Positions 22,501 to 36,418 of a stretch of DNA of 64,000 bases are shown one piece after another (the first letter of the stretch is position 1; every line of letters begins with the position of its first letter). The position numbers and the translations under genes were made by a program. The notes under the pieces are model-generated. The model was given only the letters and a program-made list of their open reading frames with translations, was not told the DNA's origin and did no database searches. Source of the DNA: Cristatella mucedo. Taxonomy: Eukaryota; Bryozoa; Phylactolaemata; Cristatellidae. The stretch lies in the NCBI GenBank assembly GCA_009760855.2, contig WPIO01000006.1, positions 9,526,001 through 9,590,000 of the forward strand. Reading direction: 5' to 3'.

Positions 22501-25500
22501 TGCCTGCTATTCATTTGTTTGACCTTGCATTTTGTGCGAGCACACCGATCGCCCAAAGAGCCATTACTTCAGTACCGAAACTTCAGGAAGGGAAAAGTTA
22601 AATTTGCGCATGCTAGTATTTCCTTTAGCTAGCTTACGTATTAGCGTGCATTCGCCAAGATGAAAGCTTGGCCACTTATTGTAAACGTGCTGATAAATAA
22701 GCAAGCATGATATGGTAAAGAGGTGAGCGGAAGTTAGGAGTAGACACCTTTAGCCGCACTCTGCCAGCCAAACCTCAGTTCCCAAAAGCTGAAGCCCGCA
22801 TGACCTTCGATTCGTTAATATAATATGAATAATAATAACTAAAGGTTATTCGTTTAGTGCCAAAGAGAGCTTAACCTCTACCCAGGAGATTCCAACCCAC
22901 TGCAAAATAACAAGAGTGCAAGATAACAAGAGTGCAAGGGTTAGTATCATGCATGCACGATATCAGTCAGACATGTAAAGCAAACAAGTGTCAGGTTTAG
23001 GCCAGCGTAGCAAGACAAACGTGAGAATACTGATGACCGTCAGTTAGTAGAACCTGTGGCTAGTCACATGCTCAGAATCATGCACACTTGACCGTTCGCT
23101 CGCACAGCAGGCCAGAAAAAGGCAAATTCACTTTAGTGAAGGGAAAGCCGATCCGAACAGATGCGTCTGGAGCTGAGGCTATTAGCATGTCAGTGCCAGT
23201 AGAGAGCCTACCCGGAAGTGAGTGTCAGACTTTTCGTACGTACGGGCTGAATGTTCTATCTCCAAGAGAATTCAAATTAGTGCCAGGCTTGGTGCGATGG
23301 CCCATGCTGGCATCCGTCGGTCGTGCTATCGAGTCGCCACTTATACTGAGATGATTTGGTTTCAATAGAGTGTGAACTTCATTTGATCATGGATATATGT
23401 ATCTGTACTCTTAGTTATTCTTCAACATAGGGGCAAATTTCCTACCCCGGGGAATATCCGGTGGGGAAATGTCCTAGGGTCCACCAGGGGGGGAATGTTA
23501 GGGGAGAAATGTCCAGGGAACGCCTTGCAACCTTGTTCCTGGCTGCTTAAACTCGGACTAAATCTGCCCCATCGCGCCTCATCGGTCCAGAATCTGCATC
23601 ATCCCAAAGTATTTCAAGGCTTTTAAGGCTTTATTTTAAGGCTTTTTTTTAGGTTGGTCACCGTACTTAGAGAGCGGCTCCGGAGCCTTTGGTGACTGGT
23701 TTCAAGGTTTTTCACCTAAAGGCAATGCCACAAACTTTAAGAGCAGGCTAGAAAGTTGCTCTAATGTGGCGTCATCTGCGTGCACAAGGTAGAGTTGGAC
23801 TCCAAAGTGCCTATGTTTAAATTAAAGGGATTGGATATATTTTCATAGCTCTCGAGACGATCTTTATTCCGCACGTCTTTGGAGGCCTATTGATTGGCGC
23901 CAGCGAAGCGCAGATTCAGGCCCTTTTAATGGATAGAGTTTCAGTTTTCTTTATGAATGGTCTAAGAAGCTTTCGGACTGTGTGTTTGGTGCAGCGATTC
24001 AATTTCCTTCAAACTATGGAGTTTTGTGTAATTAATCCGCCTCATATGGTGAACTGATTGTCGCCGTTGTGCGACATGTGATCAAGACTACGTTGGGAGC
24101 TTATGGTCAGCGAAATTCAGGCCTACGATCTCCGAGGCGATCTTCCTTCGCGTACTGCTTTGGACTCACCATCATGTATACTCGCCCACGGACCATACAT
24201 TCGACAGAGAGTAGGGATCTTTCAGAAAGGCGAAAAAGCTTTGCCAGATGACTTTAAAAAGACCGTCTTGATGTTTTACCATGTCCCTCAATGTCGAGGC
24301 TGAGCCCCATGCCAAAATTCAGCAACACCCTTCAACTAGTGTACTCTACAATTTCTCTCATAAATGCGTATTTATTTCTCGTATAAACATTGCTTGCAAG
24401 ACACAACAAACAGAATGACGCATGCATTTCTGAGCCAGACGCAAGCGACTTGGTATGCACAGTGGCAGTGACAGTTAAAGACCTTGCCACTGTCTCCATC
24501 AGCCAAAAAGGAGTTGGTTCGTCCTTGATTTCAGAGGTCGTAGGTTCAAATCCCGGTGATGTTTTTTTCAGCGTGCCACCGATATTCCATTGGCGTGTGT
24601 GCTGATCAAGCGGTTGAGGGTGAATTTTTTTTATCGTGTATAGCATTCGTCGATGGCTTCCATGTTCTATAAACGGCAGTAATTAACGATCTCATGAGAG
24701 TAAAAATTACACGTTTGAATGTTTGTCTTGAGTTCCACACATGATGTTCGAGCAGATATAAACTACGGCATGCTTTCAGCATAGTCTTCTTTTTTTTGTG
24801 TCCATGCGCTTCCCGACTGTTCTTCTTTTTAAATTCCTTAATTATCGCTGGCGTCTGCCCTGCCTCGATCTCCAATGGAGAGGTTTTCTTTATCAGCTCT
24901 CTTAGATTGAAGAGATCCTGCACGCCCAACCCTTTTTCCCCTCTCAGCCCCGGGCAGCTCATTGTTGCAGCCTTCAAGGCCTCATTTCTTTTCTTGCAGG
25001 AGCCGCTTGTGGGTGGCATGGACTGGGACAAGGAGCTGCAAGGCTACATTCTCGGTGCTCTTTTCTATGGCTACATAGTTTCCCAAGTTCCCGGCGGTTG
25101 GCTGGCCGGTCGCTTTGGTGGCAGGCTCGTCTTCGGAGTGTGCATGGCCATCAATGTGGCTGCCAACCTTCTTCTACCTGTGGCTGCTCGATACGACGGC
25201 CTGGATTACAGAACTTCAGGCTACCTTGTCATTGCACTCCGAACGGTCATGGGCTTGTCAACGGTAAGCAGCGCCCTCATTTGAAATTGCTGCTACGTGC
25301 AGTGTTTCTAAATGTCCTGTTGCTAAGATATGGGGAAATGTATTGTACCTGTTTTTATGGTAATAATAATTAATACATAAGAGAGTTAATTCATCGTTGT
25401 AGACGTTCGCGTAGGCTAAAAAGAACTGTTACCGACTGATCAGTGATAATGAAACATACAGTTGTACGGATGACCGTAAGCACCAATTCAAATTGACGAA

Positions 25501-28500
25501 GCAAATGCCGTCAGGAATAGGTGAGCCTTTAGCTTTGCTTTTGGTATGGCCAAGTCAGAGGATGTCATAATGTCAGTCATTTAGTACATCCAGGTTGTGA
25601 GTGCATAGGAGCTGAAGGCATGGTCAGCTAAGAATTTGAAGTTGGATGGAGGTAGAGCCTATATGAGCAAAACCATGAGGAAAGACTGGTGCTGCATGGG
25701 TGTCAGCCCGATGGGCAGAAGTTTTGGATAAGTGCCGGAAGGAGCCTGAGAAGGAAGGGATTTAAATGTGAGAGACAGAACTTTGAAGTCGATACTCTGC
25801 TAGATGCGGATGCAGTGCAATAACCTGAAGAAATGTCTTTATCGTGATCTTGGCAATGACTGTGCCGTATTTGCTGGACCCGATCGTCGGGTCGGAGTTT
25901 GTTTCGGTTCTGACTGTTATGTACCTTGGATTTGCAGGGTCCTCTTTTCCCGGCAATGAACAGCTTGTGGGGAAAATGGGCACCACCATTGGAGCGTAGC
26001 AAGTTGCTGGCATTTTGCTACGCCGGTAAGTGCAATCCGTAGGCCGAGCGGTAGTTATTTGCTGCACAGGGCAGCCGAAAACAAACCATCAGGCCGCTGA
26101 TGAAGCCCGGCGTGGCACTCAGGCGCCCAGCCCCTTCCGTCGCCGCTCAAGCTTGCAAAAACTATCTTACGAATCTTCCGTAACAGGAACAACCGTAGGC
26201 AACATCGTCATCCTGGGCCTTGGTGGGTTCATGTGCGAGTGGACGTCGTTTGACGGCGGCTGGCCGTCCCTGTTCTACGCACCGAGCATTGTGGGTGTGG
26301 CATTCTGTGGGCTCTGGTTCTACTGCGTTTACGACTCGCCCTTGCTTCATCCTCGCATCAAGCCATCGGAGCGAGAATACATCACCTGCTCGCTGGAAGA
26401 AGGCTCGAGTGCTGCCGAAATGGTACGTGACTCGTGCAGGCTGCTTTATCATTCAGAGCCAGATCTGTGAGCAGTAGAAGCACCACCAGTACCTCTGGCA
26501 AGAACTAGACTCAGTGGCTCCACTGACCTCAGTGGCTTTGCCTGCCTAATCTGATTGATTGGTTCGATTCATCCGATCGCGGTGCTCAACAATCAATGGC
26601 TTGCGTGTAGAAAGATAATTCATGGAAGTGTGCGGCAAAGTGACCGGCAGGCGTGCATGTGGACGAGTGGGAGCTGGCGCCGAGCAGCGTTTTTTGAAGC
26701 CACCATTTAGCAGATTAAGGACTTTTAGCAGGAATGCACTGTGTGCACTACCGACTCCTGAGCCAAGTTCCCTCGCATCCAACGCATCCAAAGCTCGTTA
26801 CGGACGCTATAGTTATACGAGCTACGTTCCCTCGCATCCAACGCCGTGCTCGTTACGGACGCTAGCCTAAAACGAAACCGCAGTGACTTAGATGACCCGG
26901 TCCCTTAATTGCAACTGCATCTTTGCGTATAGCTGTATATAGGACAGCGGCAGAAGGGCTACTGGTGCCTAGCACCAGCCAGCAACGTGCAAGTGATCAA
27001 CTTTGGATCGCTTGGATGGGTTTTAGAATCTCATGCATGCCATATCTGTTTTCTAGCTACTATAATGCAGAAACCATTAAAAATCTTTGGAACTTCCATA
27101 AATCGACTGATGGTATTACAGCCAAATAAAGTATAGAGGAATGTTTGGCTGCATTACGAGCACGTGTCTGGACGATATCAGAAGCAGTAATTGGGCCTCC
27201 GGCAAGACGGCGGCCAGCGGCTCAACAACCTTGGACAACCAGGACAAGAAAATAGCCTGGGTTTAAGCAAGAGGCGGAACTTTTTTTGGAGGGACTTAAC
27301 ACAAAGTTGACGCTTTCCCTTTGAAATCACGCCGGAAAGATTCCTTAGCTCTCATAATATGGTTATTCTCCAGTTGGAAAAGTGAAACCCACAACTCACA
27401 CGGAAAAAGGACGAAAGCCGAAGCCTCTATAAACTGATTCATCTAATCAAAAAATGTGCACGCTAGTAGGAGACCTTGAAGCTTCTCGCTGAAGGTGCCT
27501 CGCGGCGGGCGTTTTTAGACGTGTCCAACGAAGAATTACGTATTTAGCATCTCGAAAAATGATGACCTGCCCTTAAGAAAGCGGCTTAAACGCTCTCACA
27601 GAGGGCACGCAGCTCAAAATCATTGCGTTTTAGTCAAGATAAATAAAGAAAACTGTCCGTCCCATCTCGGAGCACTTTATTTTAAGCCAACTGGTAAGGC
27701 AATAGAACTGCACGCCGCCGGTCACGTGGGAAACAAGCAAGCAACAAGCAACTCTTTACTGCACGATGCGAGCGAGCCAAAAGCTCGCGATTCTCTTCGG
27801 CGGCCATGCAAAAGAATCAGCTGAATCAACTCATGTTAGTCTTCTATCGCTAGCGACGAGCCGAAGGCACTTTCAAAGCAATGAAGAAGCACGTCCTTGA
27901 CGGCGCCTACGGTTGATCTTCTTTGGGCCTTGTTTTGTTTTCGGCCTAGAAGTATAATCATGCAGAAAGAATGAAAGCTTCTCTAGATGCTCTTTGAATT
28001 GCCATTCCGTATTTGCGCAGATTGGCAGCTCAGAACCCTAAGATGTGCCGTTTGGAAGCCCCGTTCAGACCAACTCGTCAACAAAGAAAGCATGCTTACC
28101 ATTTGGAGAGACGCGTTTGGTGGGCTCGGCGAGCCTCTTGGTAGCAGTCCGAATGTAACAATCCCGGCCTTCCTGGCGCCCCTAAAATAGAAGATAGCCA
28201 CCTTTGCAAAATCCGACAGCCATTTCCGATTTCGAGTCTTAGCTGTCGTGCCGACGTCGTTGTTCGGCGAAAACCAATTTGGATCCGTCTTCTGGAGAAA
28301 CTCATTCCGCTACTTAGCTCAGCTTACTTCAGCTCGGCTTCTTTACAGGTATCATGTTATTGTGTACGGTAGCTCCCACCGTGCTTCCATCGAAACTAAT
28401 TAATTGTATTACCCAGGGAATCTCACAGCTGTGCTGGCCTAGCCAATACTCTTCGTGGCGTTTTTTTATTAGTTACAATTAAGGGAGGTTTTTTCTGCAT

Positions 28501-31500
28501 CGATTACTTTTAGCAGACAATGGCGGCGCCGAGTGGCTGCATTAGTCTTTCCGCGAATCCCGGCTCCAGTCTCTCTCTTTGCAGCCAGAGTGTACTTGTG
28601 TGCAGTTGACCTAATAACGACTTAAGTAGGACTTCCTGAGTTTTTAAATTTAGTTCCACAATATAGGATCCATAGACTCAAAGCTTCTGTCGCCGAAATA
28701 TTTTACAAGCAAAATAAAGGCTAATCAATCTATTATCTCGATAGTAATAGAGGCTATTAGTTGGTTGAAGCTGATGTTGCTTTCAGCAAGGTAGGAAGTA
28801 GCTAAAACTTCGCAGGTCTTGGAGTTCAGAGTTCAGCGCCTTGCACTGCATCTGTCGATCACTCGGGAGCCAGTTTAGCTCCCATAGCAAGGAAGTCACG
28901 TGAATGAATTTCTTTAATCGATTGACCAAACGACCATGTTCGCCATTGACTTTCGAGACTTAGTTTCTACTTTTCAGTGATCCTGCCGCTACGTATTTAT
29001 TGAAATCTAGCCGAGAGAGATCCAGAAAGCATGTAATCATTAGTCCGTCACTGTGGTAGTTAGTACCTAATCCTGGATAACGATGGAACATGGGAGCTGG
29101 ATGTGAAGGTCTTCTGAATAGAGCTTGTAAGAGGTAGGCTTTCTTCATATACGACACCCCAATTACGAGCACTCGGTGATGCTTGCGCCACAAAACCTCG
29201 AGTTTTGAGTACAGAGTCACCTATTAGTTACAATTAGGTTTTCTATGAGAAATAGTTTTTTTTTATCGTCAAAGGTTTTGACCGACTTCTAGGACCAAAG
29301 GTATACAAGACAGCTCTGAGAATTTCTAGCTCGTTATTTCCCCGACTTGAGCAGAGGATGTTTTTACCTGCTCATTTAGTCACTATCTGCGCCTCAGAAG
29401 GACTGAGGTGGCCAAACGGTATCGACTGACGGGTTCCGAGAGGTAGACAAGTGACAGTCGACGGCTTAGAAAATGGTCAGCTACTGTATGAAGTCTAAAT
29501 TTTGTGCAGTATTCTCTAGCAAAAAATGCTATGGTTTTATGCTATTTGGTTATTTAGAGCTTTATAGTTGCCATGAAAACTAACCAAACTGGTACTTGCT
29601 ACCAGTGCCTTCATTAGTGGCGATTATGACAGATCGCCGAATTGGATCACCGAGTAAATGGGTGATGACCGAGGTCGTGGGCTCGTGTCCCATGGCATAT
29701 ATAAGGTTCCGAACAGAAATTAATTTTTCTTATGGTAATATACGAATGAATTAAGTTGTTATATTATACTATCAGCAGTATTTTTTTTCTGGGGTTACGA
29801 AGGATGATCGTACGAGCTTTATGAGTCACATGTTGGCTCATTCGAGCTGTGACGAGCCTCGGATAAAGAAGGAAAACCACAGTGCAGAGGAAAATCTAGC
29901 CACTCATACAGACGACTGATAGCAATCTACGGAGTGTAGGTAGAATGTTTTTGATTTATACACAAACCGATAAACTGTTATAGTCAATGTGCCTTTGTTA
30001 CCTTATTCTTGATTGGTATTTTGATTCGAAGACTCGGTAGCTGATCTTGCTTGCGACCTATCATACTTGGTGTAGTCATTCCAATTTAGTTTGCTTGACG
30101 CCATTCAGCTTGTTTTACATCTTCAATAGATTTTTTTTTAAATGATAAACACGCTTGGCATTTAAATGTTTTGCCTGTATTTGTGAAGCTCCCAAGTGAA
30201 GCCCTCTTTTTCCCATGCTTCACTTACCTATGCATGTTTGAGCAAGTGCTACCAACCGCGGGTCCTAGTAACCAGTTGCCGCGAGTCTTTCCTGCGCTTC
30301 TGCGTGCTTTTCTGAGCACGACTATTGTGTGCTTTCTACGCTTGCCTAAGCATGACACCTTGCGCTCAATGGTATTACGTTTTGCTTCTCTTACGGTGCT
30401 TTCTAAAAAGCCTGAGTAGAAATTTAGCTGTCTTAGGGCGCTGTGCAGATGACATTACCATTGTTATTATTATGTCTATTTCATTTATTCCATTTATTTC
30501 ATTCATCATTTCATTTCATTAATAATTTCTAAAATGCTTCTTGTGCACAACATCCTCCATTAACCAAGTTTGAGCCTGCCGCTTTTATAAAAGGGGTTTA
30601 GAATATTTAGCTAACCTTTATCACCATGCCTAAGGCGCTGTATCCGAAAGCCTCTTAGGGCACACACACGAGTGCGCGCACACGCACACACACCAAGATT
30701 TATCAACTCCAGACGTATAATCCTCTTACTAAAACTACGATAATCCAGTTGAAAAACGACGATTAAGGTTCATCCGATGTATCAATATTAGGTAATCGAT
30801 AAAACTCCAGGGTATTTAAAATTGTAAAATGTACGCTTTAAAGGTGTCAGCTCTTTCTCGACAGCATTGATTTCGGGAAATGGTCAAGCGAAATCTGCTC
30901 TAATTTGAACAGTTTGATTTGAATACTCACCTTGGTTTGTCGAGATTTCTATCACGTTCAGCCTGTCCATAGGGTCATGGATGATGCAGATAGAAGCCCC
31001 GGTAGCACTAAAATATTATTTCTTGCGTACTTCGCTACTTGTTAAAGTTCCACATAATGAAGCGAGGCCTTCAGTTCGCATGTTCCCAGAGCATCAAAAT
31101 CATTACTCTACTCACTGACACTACGGCACCCCAGATCGTGTGACATTAGTTATTTGAAGCTAAACATTTACCTGGTCCGCACAAAATTTCCCCTGTCCAT
31201 GTGAATTTTGAAATTTTCCTTTTGTCCTTATGCGTGCTGAATTTGCACATGCTATCACCAATCAATGGACATGCTTTTTTCAGCATGTTTGAAGTGCCTA
31301 GGAAAATATTTAGTTCTCTTGGGGGCAATTCAAATGTCTAATCAGTATCATTATCACCTACATATCGATTAGGTTTGTCGGCGCTTCTGTATAAATTAGA
31401 CGTGGTGAAAAATAGAGTTCCTTCTCCGATTAAACGGCGAGCGTGTTGCCAATACATAAGGCGCATGAGCAAGATGGAACTTGTACATTTTTACCAGACA

Positions 31501-34500
31501 CGTCTGTGCTTAGCTCCTTTAAAAAATCTTGATGCTGCGATTGTCTTAGGTCGCTTTTTTTGGTGTCAATGCCGACTGAGGGCTCTGACTGGTCATAGCC
31601 GCTATACGTTTCGTTTCGCTTTGAAGCTTTGCTGACAGGAATTTGAAACGGAGTGGATTTTGTCAGCCTTTGGAAGAGGGGAGTGCTTGGCCGAGTCCAA
31701 TCTTGACTGACCTTGAGTGGCACATTGGAACTTGAATTAACCGTGCTACATCCGTAAAGTTTTGAGTAGTTATTGGAAAAACAAGACTGGTCGATGATAG
31801 CGCTCCTAAAATTGTAATCGTTTTTTCTCACTTGTAGAACAAGTCGGTACCGTGGTGCAGAATCCTCGGGTCGCCAGCAGTCTGGGCCATTACTGCTGGT
31901 CACGTCTGCAACAACTTTGGAAATTACACGATCATAACGACCATGCCGGCATACATGAAAGAAGTCCTTCATTTCGACATCACAGAGGTAACAACCTTCC
32001 ACGTCGCTATGCCTTCTGTTAAACCTTATGCACACTTGTGTGACAAGGATCTTTGATGCGATATGGCTTGATAGGGCTGAAATACGTAAATAATAATGAA
32101 GATTGTGCATATTTAATAATGGATCCCCTTGGTGGGTGACATCCCTGGCAGCCCCCTAGGAACCTAGTTATAAACCCTTGCAATATGCTGCAACCTAACA
32201 TCAGTACTTGGGGCCGGCACCTTTCTGTGAGAACATGTAGCGTCTGCTCAAGTTGACAGGACTGGTGTGGGCCCGAAAGGCGATGTGAAGGGACAACTAA
32301 AGAAAATGGTGAGCGTAATCGGATCTTAAAGCTAAGAGTTTCTTTTGAAATAAATGCTCGGTAAGAAATGCACTACAGTGATCACATCCGAAATTGGCTT
32401 AAGAACGAGTTAGTTCATCCATGATGAAGCGATTTAAGCGGTCCATCGCTAGACTGAGCTTACAATCATAGACTCCAGCCTTGGCCAATAAACGCACACG
32501 TGTAGCTGGTTATTAGTAACGATGCCACTCTTGTAATGTAATGTATCTCCGTCAGTAACTCCACAAAGTCATAAAGACCATGTGGGTGTTACGCAGGAGA
32601 GTTTTGTATAGCGCACTCACAGCCTAAGCGGCTTTCGGTACGCATTCGGTAGCCAACAGACTTCGTCTCACGCAACAAAGAGAAAGTGGGAAGCATAGCA
32701 GAGTTAGGAGAGAAGTTGAGGTAGTGAGTAGCATGGAAGTAGCAGTTCAGGACCGCTGAAAAAGATGTGCCATAGTCAGCAGTTGGAGAGTAGATGTCGT
32801 ACCGGGTATGAGGGCTGTGAAAGAGGGGCACTCGTTCTAAGTCAAGGTCATTGGTTTGATTCGGAGCAATCTCCGAATTATTAGATGCTGCTTCGGTTGC
32901 CTGTTGATGCGGTTAGAGAGTTGGCCCATTTCCAAATTGAGATATAAGGAAAGCAGGATATCACTCATCACTTGGAATATGTGAACTCAGTCGGATTAAT
33001 TATGGATAAATCAAGTACCGTACCATTTGCAGGCTTCATGTTATTATTTCAAAATTGAGAGTTGACCACTGAGACTTTCTATGTATCACTAGATAGAGAA
33101 TTATGTCTATTAAAAACTCCATTTGAATAGGACATCTGAATTCCATGCAGATGCCATGCGGGAAATACTGGACGAGGAATCTTTAAAGATTAGGCTTTAC
33201 AATTTCTGACTAACACTATATTTTTGCGAAAATCGTGTCGCCATTCGATTTAAGAAAGCTAGCTGTCATTCAAGAATAATGTCAGAAATACAAGCTGCAA
33301 GGGGTGCTGAAAGATCTATGGGGCTTTAATTCCGAGGAGGATCGAGGTAAATTTAAGGATGTGTATCTGCTGAACAGAAACGGCAGCCTCTGTTTTACTT
33401 TGCAATTAAAATGGCAAAAGAGGATGACCGGTAAAATTGTGCAAGAATGAAAGCCTACAACAGATCTCAGGAGTACCACATGTTCCACGGGCTCATCGGA
33501 GGACCATTGGTAATATCTGCACCCAGAAATCTTTCACTCGGATTAGACCTAAACCTGGGCAGTGCAGTACAGTGCATTCGTACCGATGCACAGGCGAAAC
33601 GTATGCCTCAGGACAGTTCACGCTTGTCAACGCCAGCTTCACCACAACAATTATCACCACCACTGCCACTGCCTTTGTTCTCGTCGTTTTTAATAACTGT
33701 AATTTGGTACAGCAGTGTTTGACCATTGCAATTCGTACCTAAACCGAGAACACGACGTGTTTTGATCTCTTGCAGAATGGTTTGTACAGTGCGCTTCCCC
33801 AGGTAGGACTTCTTATCGGTACATTGATCGTTGGCGAAATTGCCGATTTTCTGAGGAAAAAAGGCATGTCAACCACGGCGGTCAGGAAATGGGCGATGGG
33901 AATTGGTATGTATTATAGTAAAGACTGTAGCTACCACTGTTGAGCATGACTGTGTGTCAACAGACTGTCTGCATTGCTTCTGCTGCTTAAAAGTTAATCG
34001 TGGCATCTGTATATGACAACTACTGAGAAACCTGTCACCATAGCAATGCAGACTGAAGATGTAACGGTTTAGGGAGAGGAAATGATTGATCCACTGGACA
34101 CGCGTTCACCTCGATGCAGCTGAATGGGCATGGTGGGCCAGCATCAACGCACGTGCCAATTGGCACGATCAGCGTAGGAAACGTCGGCCAATAAGCAGTC
34201 GCACTGTGCAGCAATATCAAAGGCAGCTTCGTGGGACACATCAGCCCCATTAAACCTACAGGAAACAAGCTGCCCAGCATGATCTGCTATGCGGGCCGCC
34301 CGCATTGGAATGCCTTGTTAGATCCCCCTTTTTGATCCCATAGAATTTATGCACCCGGTCTACGCCAAGGAAGGAGTCATATATTAATCCTGTTCAGACA
34401 GTTGATCATAGATGCAATGAGAGCATGGTCAGTCCCATCGACGACGCTAAGTTCACCGCATCGGGTCAGTCCCACGAAGGTCAGGGCCTGTCGGCTGTTT

Positions 34501-36336
34501 TTTTAATATCCTTATGTCTGGCTTATGTCGGCCCACCAAGGTTGGCAGACGAGTTTTCAATACAACGAATTGGGAACAAAATAGAGCAAAGTGAGCAGTA
34601 AATAAGCGTACCTAGCGCAGATAACGACGAGAAAAACAAGTAATACAGTAAGCCACTGAGCGCGACACTGCCGAAACTCACCAGAAACGTCAATTAGGAC
34701 AAACTCTGCAGCAGGAAGAGACTGAAGAAAAGCCAGGGACCGATGTGCTATCCAAGGGCAGCTAATGTCTTGCTAATGATAAAGTCAAAAACAGAAAGAG
34801 ACTGGAGAAAAGATTCGAGCACTTCACGACCCAGATCGGGTAAGGAGTTTTTGTCCGACAGTACTTCGAGCACACCAGCTAGGTTGGGCTTACCACTAGG
34901 TCAGGGGACAGCCAGGCCCTCGTTGTAATGAAACACTGAAATTTCCCGTGACTTTTCACAGGATTAAGCTAGAAAGCTCTTCGTTTTCTGTTAGGTTTAT
35001 ATAATTGTTGTGAATTTCATCCTAAAAAGGTTGTGCTATTTGATAGGGTTGACATTTTACAGCTTTTTATTCTACGCCCAGGCTACCGCAATTTTTGTTA
35101 AAGTGCAGCTAGGGCTGCCACAATTTACTTAAACCTGTGATTGCACTCAAAAGCTAAGAGCAGCCAGCCTAATAAATTTTTCTACTGAGGCTTGGATGCA
35201 TTCGGAAGTGACTAAACGCATTCTCAAAGCCAAGATGAAAAGTTCGCCATGCAATAAAGTAAAAATTGTCATCTGGCGATCTTTTAAAAGGTTTTTCATA
35301 CTGGAAAATCTAATTCCGGTTGATAGTTACTCGGCTTTCAAATCTCCATATGGATGAATATGCAAGATAAACCTTCTCACATGTCTGCAATATTGGGAAC
35401 TTTAATTTTAAAAAAGGCTAAAAATGCCGAATTCAGAAATCGTTGACTATTTTATCGTTTTGGGGTTTGCCTGCTGGAATACCGAGCTCAATACTGCTTC
35501 GGGCACCCACTTCACTCTTTCCGTTGTTTTTAATTTTTCATATTTACCTGAAATTGCACTGCCAAGAAACATTTACTCCAAAGTCAGAAAGTTAACTTTA
35601 CTGACATTCTCGAGCCTTCTCATGGTCTCAAAATCTGAAAGTAATTCACACAAGCAAAAAGATGCTCTAGTAACGGCAGAGACTCTTTAAGCATACTCAA
35701 GTGAACGGCTAAATAAATAAGTGGCACGCTGTCTGGCCTTCCAAGCCCACGTTGCGAGTGGATCTCGCCTTGAATAGGTAGCCTAAGAGGTAGATAGTGT
35801 CTGAACTTTCTCAGAGCATATACAAGTGCCGAAAACTCTTTTCGGTCGTACGGTAGGAATTTGAAACTACTAGTTTTCGAAGGAGGATTTTAACTACTAG
35901 TAGCATATGTCCAAAGTGAGCTATTAAAGTTCTAAGCAATGAATGATTTGGGTCTCGTTTTTTCCAACTTGGCTGGAGCCGAAGCAGCCAGAGCGTCCAC
36001 GCCACGGATATCCATATCATGCGAATTTAAAAAACAACTGATCTATGGTCCAATACACTTTTGCTCACCAACACCACCAAGGAGAATACCACCAAGCTAA
36101 ACTATTTCTCATTTGCTGAAAGCAAACAGGTCAGCATACCAAGCAATGTCATTGCCGATATTGCGTTTGAAATAACCGCTGTTGTTTTCTGCTTGAACAT
36201 TAGCTCCTTTTCTTGACCAGATGCCTGCAAAGATTTTCCCTTTTTTGCGATCATGTTCAGGCAGAGTGCTGTCGAAGGCTGTACTTTTTTTATGTAGCAT
36301 GAGGGTGCCATGCGGTCACACACACACGTGCTCTCT

Positions 36337-36418
<82 letters not shown>

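Larger units (their letters stand above)
26423..31837 (+). other. SLC17 intron 5
   Basis: 5.4 kb, the largest internal intron. It holds a 59-bp-period duplication at 26,767, a decayed SINE near 29,640 and LINE family 1 tails near 30,240 and 31,215. Nothing was recognised in 26,870-29,630. Confidence 0.7.

Noticed and set aside
24500-24600. possible tRNA gene with a good box B at 24,540
   Set aside because: No convincing acceptor stem or anticodon arm was seen. It looks like an old SINE.
25703-26067. minus-strand frames overlapping SLC17 exon 4
   Set aside because: The plus-strand exon encodes the SLC17 signature with correct splice sites. The antisense frames are shadows.
31430-32110. 226-codon minus-strand open frame
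   Set aside because: It lies antisense to SLC17 exon 6, whose splice sites and protein match are clear. The antisense frame has no recognised motif.
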